A stretch of 64,000 bases of DNA from Ramlibacter sp. (GTDB lineage Bacteria > Pseudomonadota > Gammaproteobacteria > Burkholderiales > Burkholderiaceae_C). Below, in pieces: positions 8,224-17,797 of this stretch; positions within the stretch are counted from its first letter, which is position 1, and every line of letters starts with the position of its first letter. A program made the position numbers and the translations under genes. The DNA lies in the NCBI GenBank assembly GCA_016713005.1, contig JADJPY010000011.1, positions 248,001 to 312,000 on the forward strand. Reading direction: 5' to 3'. The notes beneath the pieces were generated by a model. It was not told where the DNA came from and searched no databases. It saw only the letters and a program-made list of their open reading frames with translations.

Positions 8224-9600
8224 ATGGCCAAGGAAAAGACCAGCTTCACCTGTACCGAATGTGGCGGCACCAGCCCGCGATGGCTGGGGCAATGTCCCCA
8301 TTGCGAGGCCTGGAACACGATGGTCGAGGTCGTCTCCGGGAATACCGCGCCGGCCCGCAACCGCTTTGCCTCCCTGGCCAGGGCATCAGAACTGACCGCG
8401 CTGGCGGATATTGAAGCCAGCGACTTTGAGCGCACCCCCACCGGCATAGACGAGCTGGACCGGGTGCTGGGTGGTGGCATGGTCGAGGGTGGCGTGGTAC
8501 TGATTGGTGGCGATCCTGGCATTGGCAAGTCAACCTTGCTGTTGCAGGCCCTGGACGGCTTGCAACGAGTGAACGTCCCCGCTTTGTACGTCACCGGCGA
8601 GGAGTCCGGCGCGCAAGTGGCGTTGCGCTCGCGCCGACTTGGGTTGGACAACAGCCAGGTGAAGGTCCTTGCCGAAACGCAGCTCGAAAAAATACTGGCC
8701 ACCATCGCGGCGGCGCAGCCCGCGATCGCGGTCATCGATTCCATCCAGACCATCTATTCCGACCAGCTGACCTCCGCCCCCGGGTCGGTGGCCCAGGTCC
8801 GCGAATGCGCGGCGCACCTCACCCGGGCCGCAAAATCAGGTGGCCCCTGCGTGGTGCTGGTCGGGCACGTGACCAAGGAAGGGGCGCTGGCAGGGCCGCG
8901 GGTGCTGGAACACATGGTGGACACCGTCCTGTATTTCGAAGGTGACACGCACTCGAGCTTTCGGTTGATCCGCGCGATCAAGAACCGCTTTGGCGCGGTC
9001 AACGAGATCGGTGTGTTCGCCATGACCGAAAAGGGCCTCAAGGGTGTGGCCAACCCCAGCGCCATCTTTCTGAGCCAGCATGCCGAGCCGGTACCGGGCA
9101 GTTGTGTGCTGGTGACGCTGGAAGGCACCCGCCCGATGCTGGTGGAGATCCAGGCGCTCGTGGACAGCGGTGGCCCGAGCCCCCGGCGACTGAGCGTGGG
9201 TCTGGACCGGGACCGGCTCGCCATGTTGCTGGCTGTATTGCATCGCCACGCCGGTGTGGCCTGCATGGACCAGGACGTGTTTGTCAACGCCGTGGGCGGC
9301 GTGCGGATCAGCGAGCCTGCGGCGGACTTGGCAGTGATGTTGGCAATCACTTCTTCGCTGCGGGGCAAGGCGTTGCCCAAAGGATTCGTGGCATTTGGCG
9401 AAGTGGGGCTCGCGGGCGAAGTCCGACCCGCGCCGCGAGGCCAGGAGCGCTTGCGCGAGGCGGCCAAGCTGGGCTTCAGCGTGGCGGTGGTGCCCAAGGC
9501 CAACGCCCCCAAAAAAGCCGGCAAGGATCTCGAAGGGCTGACGATCCACGCGGTTGATCGCATAGAGGAAGCGCTGGATGTGGCGAGGGGACTGGGCTGA
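8224..9600 (+). CDS. radA: DNA repair protein RadA
   Basis: A 458-residue RecA-like branch-migration ATPase acting in recombinational repair. It has the N-terminal C4 zinc finger (cysteines 10, 13, 24, 27), the Walker A motif GGDPGIGKST at 95-104, the RadA-specific KNRFG motif (IKNRFGAVNEIGVF) near 255-270, and a C-terminal Lon-protease-like domain. The ATG at 8224 is chosen because translation upstream would lack family similarity. A TATAGT box at 8208-8213 would place the transcript start only a few bases before the ATG. Confidence 0.95.
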   Translation: MAKEKTSFTCTECGGTSPRWLGQCPHCEAWNTMVEVVSGNTAPARNRFASLARASELTALADIEASDFERTPTGIDELDRVLGGGMVEGGVVLIGGDPGIGKSTLLLQALDGLQRVNVPALYVTGEESGAQVALRSRRLGLDNSQVKVLAETQLEKILATIAAAQPAIAVIDSIQTIYSDQLTSAPGSVAQVRECAAHLTRAAKSGGPCVVLVGHVTKEGALAGPRVLEHMVDTVLYFEGDTHSSFRLIRAIKNRFGAVNEIGVFAMTEKGLKGVANPSAIFLSQHAEPVPGSCVLVTLEGTRPMLVEIQALVDSGGPSPRRLSVGLDRDRLAMLLAVLHRHAGVACMDQDVFVNAVGGVRISEPAADLAVMLAITSSLRGKALPKGFVAFGEVGLAGEVRPAPRGQERLREAAKLGFSVAVVPKANAPKKAGKDLEGLTIHAVDRIEEALDVARGLG

Positions 9601-9624
9601 AACAGCAGGACAGGACAACCCGGA

Positions 9625-10047
9625 ATGAACTATCTGAAGATCTTGGTCCCGGCCGCAGGCGTGGCACTTGTAGCTGCCGCTTACCGGGCCTATGGGTGGC
9701 CTGGCGTCGCCATCGTCTCCGGCGGCATCGTGATGTGGATCCTGCTGCACTTCACGCGAATGATGCAGGCGCTCAAGCGTGCAGCGGACCGGCCCATCGG
9801 GTTTGTCGGCAGCGCCGTGATGCTGAACGCCAGGTTGCGGACCGGTGTCACCCTGCTGCATGTGATCGCCTTGACGCGGGCGCTGGGTGAACTGCTGTCC
9901 CCAAAGGATGAGCAGCCGGAAGTGTTCCGCTGGACGGATGCCGCGGAGTCGCATGTCACATGTGAGTTCCGCAACGGCAGGCTGGTGAAATGGGAGCTGT
10001 TCCGCCCGCCTGTTGGCGACGAAGAGACGCCGGTACCCGGGCCTTAA
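9625..10047 (+). CDS. Hypothetical small membrane protein between radA and ilvE
   Basis: A 140-residue protein with two N-terminal hydrophobic segments (about residues 5-20 and 25-42, VAIVSGGIVMWILLHF) and a soluble C-terminal half ending in a Pro-rich tail. It starts 24 bases after the radA stop and ends 40 bases before ilvE, so it probably shares their transcript. I recognise no catalytic motif. Codon use resembles its neighbours. Function unknown. Confidence 0.7.
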   Translation: MNYLKILVPAAGVALVAAAYRAYGWPGVAIVSGGIVMWILLHFTRMMQALKRAADRPIGFVGSAVMLNARLRTGVTLLHVIALTRALGELLSPKDEQPEVFRWTDAAESHVTCEFRNGRLVKWELFRPPVGDEETPVPGP

Positions 10048-10087
10048 AATCACCGGTTCCAGGCAACCCGACCCCAAAGGACATTTC

Positions 10088-11023
10088 ATGAGCGCAGTTC
10101 CCTCCATGGCCGATCGCGACGGCAAGATCTGGATGGACGGTCAGCTGGTCGATTGGCGTGATGCCAAGATCCATGTGCTGACCCACACCCTGCACTACGG
10201 CTGCGGCGCGTTTGAAGGCGTGCGTGCCTACAACACGGTCAACGGAACGGCCATCTTCCGGCTGGAAGAACACACCGAGCGGCTGTTCAACAGTGCCAAG
10301 ATCCTGCGCATGAAGATCCCGTTTACCAAAGACGAGGTGAATGAGGCCCAGAAAACTGTCGTGCGCGAGAACAAGCTGGAGAGTTGCTACCTGCGTCCCC
10401 TGACATGGATTGGATCGCAAAAGCTGGGGGTGTCCCCCAAGGGCAACACCATCCACCTGATGGTCGCGGCATGGGCCTGGGGTGCTTACCTGGGTGAAGA
10501 GGGCATGCGCCGCGGCATCCGGGTAAAGACCAGCAGCTACACGCGCCACCATGTCAACATCACCATGACGCAGGCCAAGGCGGTGAGCAATTACACCAAT
10601 TCCATCCTCGCAAACATGGAGGCTCTGGACGACGGATACGACGAAGCGCTGTTGCTGGACAGCAGTGGTTTTGTGAGCGAGGGCGCTGGCGAGAACATTT
10701 TCGTCATCAAGAACGGTGTGATCTACACCCCCGACCTGTCTGCCGGTGCCCTGAACGGGATCACGCGCAATACCGTGTTCCATATCGCAAAGGACCTGGG
10801 CCTGGAGATCGTGCAAAAGCGCATCACCCGGGACGAGGTCTATATCGCCGATGAAGCGTTCTTTACCGGCACGGCGGCGGAAGTCACGCCCATCCGCGAA
10901 CTGGACCGTGTGGAACTGGGCAGTGGTTCGCGCGGACCGGTCACCGAGAAGATCCAGGCGGCATTCTTTGACATCGTCAATGGACGCAACCCCAAGTACG
11001 CCCATTGGCTGAGCAAGGTCTGA
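10088..11023 (+). CDS. ilvE: Branched-chain amino acid aminotransferase IlvE
   Basis: A 311-residue fold-type IV PLP aminotransferase that interconverts Leu, Ile and Val with their 2-keto acids. It contains the class IV signature around SEGAGENIFVIKNG, the PLP lysine in the VSNYTNSILAN region context following TMTQAKAVSN near residues 160-170, and the TGTAAEVTPIREL C-terminal segment. ATG at 10088 gives the usual MADRDGKIWMDG N-terminus after a short leader; an ATG 75 bases upstream would overlap the preceding gene. A zinc-finger gene follows after two bases. Confidence 0.95.
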   Translation: MSAVPSMADRDGKIWMDGQLVDWRDAKIHVLTHTLHYGCGAFEGVRAYNTVNGTAIFRLEEHTERLFNSAKILRMKIPFTKDEVNEAQKTVVRENKLESCYLRPLTWIGSQKLGVSPKGNTIHLMVAAWAWGAYLGEEGMRRGIRVKTSSYTRHHVNITMTQAKAVSNYTNSILANMEALDDGYDEALLLDSSGFVSEGAGENIFVIKNGVIYTPDLSAGALNGITRNTVFHIAKDLGLEIVQKRITRDEVYIADEAFFTGTAAEVTPIRELDRVELGSGSRGPVTEKIQAAFFDIVNGRNPKYAHWLSKV

Positions 11024-11025
11024 AC

Positions 11026-11232
11026 ATGAGCAACTCAGCCGTTGAACTTTTGGCCAAGGACCTGAACCCTCAAGGCGGGGTGCATTGCCCCAGCCCCAAG
11101 GCCGACATGAAGCTCTGGAATACCCATCCCAAGGTGTACCTGGACGTGGCGCGTACCGGCGAAGCCAAGTGCCCATACTGTGGCACGGTGTACCGGCTCA
11201 AGGCTGGCGAGTCAGTCGGGCACGGACACTGA
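11026..11232 (+). CDS. Zinc-finger domain-containing protein (CHCC type)
   Basis: A 68-residue protein with one zinc-binding finger: a cysteine in GGVHCPSP near residue 22, a histidine in NTHPKVYLDV, and CPYCGTVYRL near residues 49-58. The family resembles the mitochondrial complex I subunit NDUFS6-type zf-CHCC fold; the bacterial role is unclear. ATG at 11026, two bases after ilvE, is taken as start. In many Burkholderiales this gene sits between ilvE and the LPS sugar genes, as here. Confidence 0.88.
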   Translation: MSNSAVELLAKDLNPQGGVHCPSPKADMKLWNTHPKVYLDVARTGEAKCPYCGTVYRLKAGESVGHGH

Positions 11233-11254
11233 TTCCGGGCATGCCGGCCTGAAC

Positions 11255-12361
11255 ATGTCCCCGGCCCAGTCCCAAGACCCGGAGGTCATCGTGACCTGCC
11301 TGAAGCGGCGCTTTACGGGCGTCTCCGGCACAGTCAATGCCCTGTTGCCGGTGCAGGCGCGTTCCCTGCCCATCGGCTACGTGGGGACCCCGCTGGCGGG
11401 CGCGGAGCGGGCAAGCCGAGAGACTCCCGGCAGCTTCCGTTTTCTGTCCCTGACCGAAGCCGTGCGGTTGTGCCGGCGTGGACTGCCGGACGGCAGGCCC
11501 AGACTCTGGCACGTGCGGCGGAATCACGAAATGCTGTTGGGTCTGCTGTTGCGCGATCTCCTGCGCCTGCCCATCCGGCTGGTCTTCACATCAGCGGCCA
11601 TCCGCCTGCATTCCTGGATTCCGCGCAGGATGATCGGACGCATGGATCGTGTCATTGCCACGACCGAAGCCGCAGCCCGTTTGGTACCCAATGCTGCTGC
11701 GGTGGTGGGACATGGTGTTCCGGTGGACCTGTTCAGGCCGCCAGCCTCGCGCAATCGGGCGTGGCGGGCCCTCGGTTTGCCAGGGAGCTTCGGGATCGGG
11801 ACTTTTGGTCGTGTGCGGGAAGAAAAAGGTGTGCACCTGTTCGTGCGGGCCATGCTGAACCTGTTGCCCGAATTCCCTGGGGCGACAGCGGTCATCGTCG
11901 GACTGTGCCAGCCCGGCGATGCCGCCTTCGTCAAAGGACTCAAGGAAGAGATTGAACGTGCCAACCTCGTTGAACGCTTCGTGTGGGCTGGCGAAGTTGC
12001 ACCCGAACTGATGCCGCGCTGGTATCAGGCCATGAGCGTGGTCGTCGCGTGCCCGCTGTATGAGGGGTACGGCTTGACAGTGATTGAAGCGATGGCCTGT
12101 GGGTGCCCGGTGGTCGCAAGTCGCACGGGCGCATTCGAAGCGATGATTGAGCCGGGCGAATCCGGACATCTGGTGGAGGTCGGTGACTTTGCGGCGCTGG
12201 CGCAGGCAGTCAGATTGCTTCTCGCAGACCCGCCCCTCGCCGACGCAATGGGGCACAAGGGGCGGGATCGCGCCGTATCCCGGTTTTCAGTCGAGGCGGA
12301 GGCACATGGCATTGAGCGGGTCTACCGCGATCTGTGGGCTGCGGACGGAATCGCTGCGTGA
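11255..12361 (+). CDS. GT4-family glycosyltransferase (LPS assembly)
   Basis: A 368-residue retaining glycosyltransferase of the GT4/GT-B fold. The C-terminal domain shows FGIGTFGRVREEKGVHLFV (residues about 180-198), CPLYEGYGLTVIEAMACGCPVV near 265-286 with the EGYGLTxIEA signature, and a C-terminal helix. It opens a ten-gene plus-strand LPS sugar locus. The donor sugar cannot be read from the sequence. The stop overlaps the GTG start of the next gene by four bases. Confidence 0.85.
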   Translation: MSPAQSQDPEVIVTCLKRRFTGVSGTVNALLPVQARSLPIGYVGTPLAGAERASRETPGSFRFLSLTEAVRLCRRGLPDGRPRLWHVRRNHEMLLGLLLRDLLRLPIRLVFTSAAIRLHSWIPRRMIGRMDRVIATTEAAARLVPNAAAVVGHGVPVDLFRPPASRNRAWRALGLPGSFGIGTFGRVREEKGVHLFVRAMLNLLPEFPGATAVIVGLCQPGDAAFVKGLKEEIERANLVERFVWAGEVAPELMPRWYQAMSVVVACPLYEGYGLTVIEAMACGCPVVASRTGAFEAMIEPGESGHLVEVGDFAALAQAVRLLLADPPLADAMGHKGRDRAVSRFSVEAEAHGIERVYRDLWAADGIAA

Positions 12362-13266
12362 ACAGGGACAGAGCGATTTGCGTCAGGCTGATGGGAGGGC
12401 TGGGCAACCAGATGTTCCAGTACGCCGTGGGCCGTGCGACTGCACATCGACTGGGCGTGGAATTGCTTGTGGACGACCGGTACCTGCAGCGACGCCAGCA
12501 ACACAGTGGCTTCGCACTGGATGCGTTCCGCCTGCGGGGGCGCACGGCCGACGCAGCGGTGCACTCCGCATTTCCAGAAATCAAGTGGCGTGTGTCTCGC
12601 GCGCTGCGCCGGCAGATCCGGCCGCTTTGGGGGTTCTTTCATGAACGCGGCATGGGCTATGACCCGTCGATTCGGGATGTCCAGGCCGGGATGCTCCTGT
12701 CCGGATTCTGGCAATCCTGGCGGTACTTCCAGGACGTGGCCCCGACTCTGCGCGAAGAATTTGTGCTGGATACCCCCTGGCCAAAGGAGGCCGAGCAATT
12801 GCTCAACGAGTTTGCGGATCCCGGTCGTGGGGACTCGGTGGCCTTGCATGTCAGGCGCGGAGACTATGCACACAGCCCCGACGCGCTGCGGCGTCACGGG
12901 CTGTGCACTGCCGAGTACTACAACCAGGCGATGTCGCAGATGGTGCGGCGCGTGCCGCGCGCCGTTTTCAGGGTTTTTTCCGATGATCCGGACTGGGTGC
13001 GCCACAACCTCCAGCTCCCGGCTGGTACCGAGTTCATTTCCCGTCCAACATTCAGGCCGGAGCACGACCTGATGCTGATGGCTGGTTGTCGTCACCAGAT
13101 CATCGCCAACAGCACCTTCAGCTGGTGGGCCGGCTGGCTGAATGTATCGCCTGGAAAAGTGGTGATTGCGCCAAGCCCCTGGTTTGATGAGCCTGGCATG
13201 GACAATGCCGACAGATGGCCCGAGGGTTGGTTGTTGCTTGACAAACGCACGGGGCTTGAAAAATGA
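12358..13266 (+). CDS. GT11-family alpha-1,2-fucosyltransferase-like glycosyltransferase
   Basis: A 302-residue inverting glycosyltransferase of family GT11. It begins at GTG 12358 in a GTGA overlap. Family signatures are LMGGLGNQMFQYAVGRA near residues 11-27, HVRRGDY near 160, and NSTFSWWAGWL near 250. GT11 enzymes move fucose, and in some O-antigens colitose, from the GDP donor to the 2-position of galactose. The donor is probably made by manC, gmd and the two genes downstream. Overlaps the next gene by four bases. Confidence 0.88.
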   Translation: MNRDRAICVRLMGGLGNQMFQYAVGRATAHRLGVELLVDDRYLQRRQQHSGFALDAFRLRGRTADAAVHSAFPEIKWRVSRALRRQIRPLWGFFHERGMGYDPSIRDVQAGMLLSGFWQSWRYFQDVAPTLREEFVLDTPWPKEAEQLLNEFADPGRGDSVALHVRRGDYAHSPDALRRHGLCTAEYYNQAMSQMVRRVPRAVFRVFSDDPDWVRHNLQLPAGTEFISRPTFRPEHDLMLMAGCRHQIIANSTFSWWAGWLNVSPGKVVIAPSPWFDEPGMDNADRWPEGWLLLDKRTGLEK

Positions 13267-14294
13267 GCCTTTTGCGTGGGGCCTTGGTATCCAGCGGAAT
13301 GTTGGGCGACCGGATCTTCGATCTCGCTGATCCGGGCAACCGGGACGACGCGTACTTGCCGTATGTGAAGCTGCGCGACGCGTTCCTCGCTCGCGGCGTC
13401 GAACTGCATACACCTGACGTGCTTCAGGCCAGGGGAGTGGTGGCCGATTTCGAGCTGCACCTGAACGCCCGGCGTGCATTGCGACATCCGGCTTCCTATG
13501 TGTTGCTGCTGGAGACGCCGCACATCAAGCCGATCAACGGGGACAGGGCGCATCTGGAGCGCTACCGGAAGGTGTTTACCTGGCGCGAAGACTGGCAGGA
13601 TGGACAGCGGTTTCTGCCAATTGCATTCCCCAATACTGTTGTGCTGCCAGAGCTGGATGGTCTTGCGGCGCGGGACCGCTTTGCCTGCCTGATCGCCGGG
13701 AACAAGTCCATCGGGCGCGATGATGGTCGTGGCCTCTATGGTGAGCGTGTGAGGACCATCCGCTGGTTTGAGTCCCACAAGCCAGAGGATTTCGACCTCT
13801 TCGGCCCCGGGTGGGATCGCCCTGCGAGCGCCAAGGGGATGCGAGGACGTGCCCTCCGTTGGCTGACCGCTGTGGGCAACCGCGTGCGCGGCGTCCCGGC
13901 GTTTCCGAGCTGGCGCGGACTTGCCCGCTCCAAACGGGAAGTCATGCGCCGAACGCGGTTCGCGATCTGCTACGAGAACGTTCGAGATTTCCCGGGCTAC
14001 ATCACGGAGAAAATGTTTGACTGTTTCTTTGCCGGATGCGTGCCGGTGTACTGGGGTCCGCTGGACATTGGGAACACGATCCCGATGGCCTGCTTTGTTG
14101 ACAGAAGGCAATTTGCCAGTCACGAAGCCCTCTGGTCGCATTTGGCGGGAATTGGGGAGGAGGAGTATCTGCGCATGCAGGCCGCCATGCGGGAGTTTCT
14201 GGGCAGCGAAGCTGTGCGACCCTTCACAGACGAGTGCTTCGCCGTGTCGGTGGCGACGGCCATTTCCGAAGACCTTGCGATAATCCGCAGATGA
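13263..14294 (+). CDS. GT10-family (alpha-1,3/1,4-fucosyltransferase-type) glycosyltransferase
   Basis: A 343-residue protein whose C-terminal half carries the GT10 signature: FAICYENVRDFPGYITEKMF followed by DCFFAGCVPVYWGP near residues 235-270. GT10 enzymes transfer a GDP-linked 6-deoxyhexose to GlcNAc or Glc. The N-terminal acceptor-binding half is divergent, so acceptor and exact donor are open. It is translationally coupled to the GT11 gene by an ATGA overlap. Confidence 0.85.
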   Translation: MSLLRGALVSSGMLGDRIFDLADPGNRDDAYLPYVKLRDAFLARGVELHTPDVLQARGVVADFELHLNARRALRHPASYVLLLETPHIKPINGDRAHLERYRKVFTWREDWQDGQRFLPIAFPNTVVLPELDGLAARDRFACLIAGNKSIGRDDGRGLYGERVRTIRWFESHKPEDFDLFGPGWDRPASAKGMRGRALRWLTAVGNRVRGVPAFPSWRGLARSKREVMRRTRFAICYENVRDFPGYITEKMFDCFFAGCVPVYWGPLDIGNTIPMACFVDRRQFASHEALWSHLAGIGEEEYLRMQAAMREFLGSEAVRPFTDECFAVSVATAISEDLAIIRR

Positions 14295-14325
14295 TCCCTC
14301 CGCGTCGCGCAGTTGGGGCCGCATC

Positions 14326-15735
14326 ATGAGCGATCCCCAAATTCTTCCGGTCATTCTTTCGGGTGGGTCCGGGACCCGCTTGTGGCCGCTTTCCCGGCGC
14401 GATCTGCCCAAGCAGTTTGTGCCGCTCGTCGACGGAAAGAGTCTCCTGCAACTGACCCTGGAACGCGCGCGGCTGATCAGCCCTTCGATGCTGCTGGTCG
14501 CCAGTGAAGCCCATCGATTCCTGGTCCAGGAGGCTGTCGAGGCCGCTGGAGTGGACGCGCGGGTTTTGCTGGAGCCTGTGGGACGAAATACGGCGGCCGC
14601 AATGGCTGCAGCCTGCCTGTACGCCGACACCAACGCCTGCATGCTGTTTTTGCCGGCTGATCACCACATTCCGGACGCAGCAGCGTTCGCCCGCACCATC
14701 AATGAGGGGATGGCCAGCGCCTTGGCCGGCCACATCGTCACTTTTGGCGTCGTGCCAACGTTTCCGAGCACAGCCTATGGCTACATCCGTGCCGGGCAGG
14801 TGCTCGCTGGCCTTGCGCCGGCCAGGGCGGTCGATCTGTTTGTGGAAAAGCCTGATCGGGAAGCCGCAGAGAAGATCATGCTTCAAGGCGGACATTTCTG
14901 GAACGCAGGGGTCTTTCTTGCCCGTCGGGATATCTTGATGGAGGCGTTGGCCACGCATGCGCCCGACATCCTGGAGGCTTGTCGCGTTGCAGTGAGTACG
15001 CAGCGAGCCGATGGCAATTTTGTGCGACTTGGCAAGGAAGCGTTCGAGCGCGCGCGATCACAAAGCATTGACTACGCAGTGATGGAGCATTCCCGCGATG
15101 TGGCTGTAGTGCCGTTCGAAGGCGCCTGGAGCGACGTGGGAAGCTGGAACGCCGTGGCAGGGCTGACCGCAGCGGATGCCGAGGGAAATCGCGTGCACGG
15201 CAACGGTTTCTGCGTGGAGTCCAGGAACACCTATATACACGCTCCGCAGCGCCCCGTGGTGGCGCTTGGGGTCAGTGACCTGCTTGTGATTGACTCACAG
15301 GACGCGCTGCTTGTCGCGGACGCCAGCCACGCCGAGCAGGTTCGACAGGTTGTCGATCTCTTGCTGGCGGCCGGAGTGCCTCAGGCCACGGCGCACCGGC
15401 ATGTGTCCCGGCCCTGGGGCAGCTATGACAGCCTCGACGTAGGACATCATTTCCAGGTGAAGCGGCTCACGGTCAAGCCAGGGGGGCGATTGTCGTTGCA
15501 ACTGCATCACCGCCGGGCCGAGCACTGGATAGTGGTGGCAGGGACAGCTCGTGTGACTTGTGGCGAGCGTGTGTTTGACCTTGAACGCAACCAGTCCACC
15601 TACATTCCCCTGGGCGAGAGGCACCGTCTGGAGAACCCGGGAGCGACTCTGTTGGAGGTGATCGAAATCCAGTCCGGGGAGTACCTCGGCGAGGACGACA
15701 TTGTGCGTTTTGAAGACAACTACGGAAGGGCCTGA
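14326..15735 (+). CDS. manC: Mannose-1-phosphate guanylyltransferase / mannose-6-phosphate isomerase ManC
   Basis: A 469-residue type II bifunctional enzyme. The N-terminal nucleotidyltransferase has LSGGSGTRLWPLSRRDLPKQ at about 9-28 and FVEKPD near 174. The C-terminal cupin has RPWGSYDSLD near 363 and the metal-binding HHRRAEHWIVV region. It makes GDP-mannose from mannose-1-phosphate and GTP and can supply mannose-6-phosphate. No phosphomannomutase (manB) gene is in the window, so that step must be encoded elsewhere. Two bases separate it from gmd. Confidence 0.95.
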   Translation: MSDPQILPVILSGGSGTRLWPLSRRDLPKQFVPLVDGKSLLQLTLERARLISPSMLLVASEAHRFLVQEAVEAAGVDARVLLEPVGRNTAAAMAAACLYADTNACMLFLPADHHIPDAAAFARTINEGMASALAGHIVTFGVVPTFPSTAYGYIRAGQVLAGLAPARAVDLFVEKPDREAAEKIMLQGGHFWNAGVFLARRDILMEALATHAPDILEACRVAVSTQRADGNFVRLGKEAFERARSQSIDYAVMEHSRDVAVVPFEGAWSDVGSWNAVAGLTAADAEGNRVHGNGFCVESRNTYIHAPQRPVVALGVSDLLVIDSQDALLVADASHAEQVRQVVDLLLAAGVPQATAHRHVSRPWGSYDSLDVGHHFQVKRLTVKPGGRLSLQLHHRRAEHWIVVAGTARVTCGERVFDLERNQSTYIPLGERHRLENPGATLLEVIEIQSGEYLGEDDIVRFEDNYGRA

Positions 15736-15737
15736 AC

Positions 15738-16862
15738 ATGGCACAGAAAACGGCCCTGATCACCGGCATCACCGGCCAGGACGGCGCCTATCTCGCAGAC
15801 TTCCTGCTCGCCAAGGGATATGAAGTCCACGGGATCAAGCGGCGCTCCAGCCTGTTCAATACCGAACGCATAGACCACATATTCCAGGACCCTCATGTGG
15901 ACCACCCCAGGCTCAGCCTGCACTACGGAGACCTGTCCGATACCAGCAATCTGGTGCGGATCGTGCAGCAGACCCAGCCTGACGAAATCTACAACCTGGG
16001 CGCCCAGAGCCATGTCGCCGTGAGCTTTGAAAGCCCCGAGTACACCGCAGATGTGGACGGTCTGGGCGCCTTGAGGTTGCTTGAAGCCATCCGCATTCTG
16101 GGGATGGAGAAGAAGACGCGCTTTTACCAGGCGTCGACATCAGAACTCTACGGCCTTGTGCAGGAAACGCCCCAGAAGGAGACCACGCCGTTCTACCCGC
16201 GCAGCCCATATGCAGTGGCGAAGCTGTACGCCTACTGGATCACGGTGAACTATCGCGAAGCCTACGGCATCTACGCCTGCAATGGGATCCTTTTCAACCA
16301 CGAGAGCCCTCGCCGCGGCGAAACGTTTATCACGCGCAAGGTGACGCGCGGGCTTGCCAATATCGCGCAGGGGCTGGAGCCGTGCCTCTACCTGGGAAAC
16401 ATGGACGCCCTGCGCGACTGGGGTCACGCAAGAGACTATGTGCGGATGCAATGGCTGATGTTGCAGCAAACCGAGCCCGAGGACTATGTGATCGCGACCG
16501 GCGTGCAATGCTCCGTGCGTGACTTTGTCCGCAAGGCCGCGGCCAGGTTGGGCATCGTCCTCGCCTTTGAGGGGCACGGTACCGAAGAAGTCGCACGCGT
16601 CGAGTCGATCGAAGGCGACAGTGCGCCATCCCTTAGGCCCGGACAGATCATCCTGCGCGTGGATCCCCGCTACTTCAGGCCGACGGAAGTGGAGACCTTG
16701 CTGGGTTCGGCCGCGAAAGCGCGGGACAGGCTTGGGTGGGTGCCCGAGATCACCCTGGACGACATGGTGGCCGAAATGGTGGCCCACGATCTGGACCAGG
16801 CGCGCCGGCATGCCACGTTGAAAGCGGCCGGGTTCAATCTGACCGTGGCGCAGGGTCGCTAG
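15738..16862 (+). CDS. gmd: GDP-mannose 4,6-dehydratase
   Basis: A 374-residue short-chain-dehydrogenase-type sugar-nucleotide enzyme. The N-terminus reads ALITGITGQDGAYLADFLL (NADP Rossmann motif), and the catalytic Ser/Thr-Tyr-Lys set is in STSELYG near residue 135 and YAVAKLYAYW near 158. GILFNHESPRRGETFVT-type residues bind substrate. It makes GDP-4-keto-6-deoxy-D-mannose, the branch point to fucose, colitose, perosamine or rhamnose. The two genes after it indicate the fucose/colitose branch. Confidence 0.96.
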   Translation: MAQKTALITGITGQDGAYLADFLLAKGYEVHGIKRRSSLFNTERIDHIFQDPHVDHPRLSLHYGDLSDTSNLVRIVQQTQPDEIYNLGAQSHVAVSFESPEYTADVDGLGALRLLEAIRILGMEKKTRFYQASTSELYGLVQETPQKETTPFYPRSPYAVAKLYAYWITVNYREAYGIYACNGILFNHESPRRGETFITRKVTRGLANIAQGLEPCLYLGNMDALRDWGHARDYVRMQWLMLQQTEPEDYVIATGVQCSVRDFVRKAAARLGIVLAFEGHGTEEVARVESIEGDSAPSLRPGQIILRVDPRYFRPTEVETLLGSAAKARDRLGWVPEITLDDMVAEMVAHDLDQARRHATLKAAGFNLTVAQGR

Positions 16863-16864
16863 TC

Positions 16865-17797
16865 ATGGCGCGACTCAAGGTTCTGCTCACGGGCGGCTCC
16901 GGAATGGTGGGGCGCAATGTGCGAGAGCACCCGACAGCTTCAGGATGGGATCTTCATGCCCCGACTCACGCGGAGCTGGATTTGCTTGATGCGGCCAGCA
17001 CGGCGAGCTTTGTCCGGGAACTAAGACCGGATGTCGTGGTGCACGCGGCCGGATTGGTGGGCGGAATCCAGGCCAACATGGCCCAGCCTGTCAATTTCCT
17101 TGTCGCCAATATCCAGATGGGGCAGAACATTGTGCTGGCCGCCCATGCGGCCGGGGTGCCGCGCCTGTTGAATCTGGGCAGCTCCTGCATGTATCCACGC
17201 GCCGCGCCCAATCCGCTGGTCGAGGAACTGGTTCTGGCCGGAGAACTTGAGCCGACCAATGAAGGGTACGCGCTTGCAAAGATCGTCACTGCACGCTTGT
17301 GCGATTACATCCGGCGTGAAGACCCTTCTCGGCGGTACCAGACCGTGATTCCCTGCAATCTGTACGGGCGCCATGACAGTTTCGATCCGCGCAACTCTCA
17401 TCTTGTTCCCGCGATCATTCACAAGGTTCACGTGGCCCGGCAGAGCGGCGCGCAGACCGTGGAGATCTGGGGCGACGGAACAGCCCGGCGCGAGTTCATG
17501 TACGCTGGCGACGTGGCCGATGCCATTGCCCGGCACGTCAGCGAAGACAAGCCGGCACCCGATCTCATGAATCTCGGTCCCGGCACCGACCACAGCATCA
17601 ATGAATACTATGAAGCAGTTGCCCGTGTGGTCGGCTGGAATGGGCGCTTTGTACATGCCCTGGACAAGCCAGTGGGGATGCGCCAGAAGCTGGTGAGTAC
17701 CCGCAGACAATCTGTATGGGGCTGGCAACCGCAGACATCGCTTGAAGAGGGGTTGACCCTTACCTACCAACACTACCTGGAAACCTGCGCGACATGA
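16865..17797 (+). CDS. fcl: GDP-L-fucose synthase family epimerase/reductase (fucose or colitose synthase)
   Basis: A 310-residue bifunctional 3,5-epimerase/4-reductase-type protein. It has the Rossmann motif TGGSGMVGRN near residues 9-18, the serine motif LGSSCMYPRAAPNP near 104-117, and the catalytic Tyr-Lys in NEGYALAKI near 133-141. Fcl uses the Gmd product to make GDP-L-fucose; the homologous ColC uses the 3-deoxygenated form to make GDP-L-colitose. Because a ColD-type dehydratase overlaps its 3' end by four bases, I favour ColC function, but sequence alone does not decide. Confidence 0.88.
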   Translation: MARLKVLLTGGSGMVGRNVREHPTASGWDLHAPTHAELDLLDAASTASFVRELRPDVVVHAAGLVGGIQANMAQPVNFLVANIQMGQNIVLAAHAAGVPRLLNLGSSCMYPRAAPNPLVEELVLAGELEPTNEGYALAKIVTARLCDYIRREDPSRRYQTVIPCNLYGRHDSFDPRNSHLVPAIIHKVHVARQSGAQTVEIWGDGTARREFMYAGDVADAIARHVSEDKPAPDLMNLGPGTDHSINEYYEAVARVVGWNGRFVHALDKPVGMRQKLVSTRRQSVWGWQPQTSLEEGLTLTYQHYLETCAT

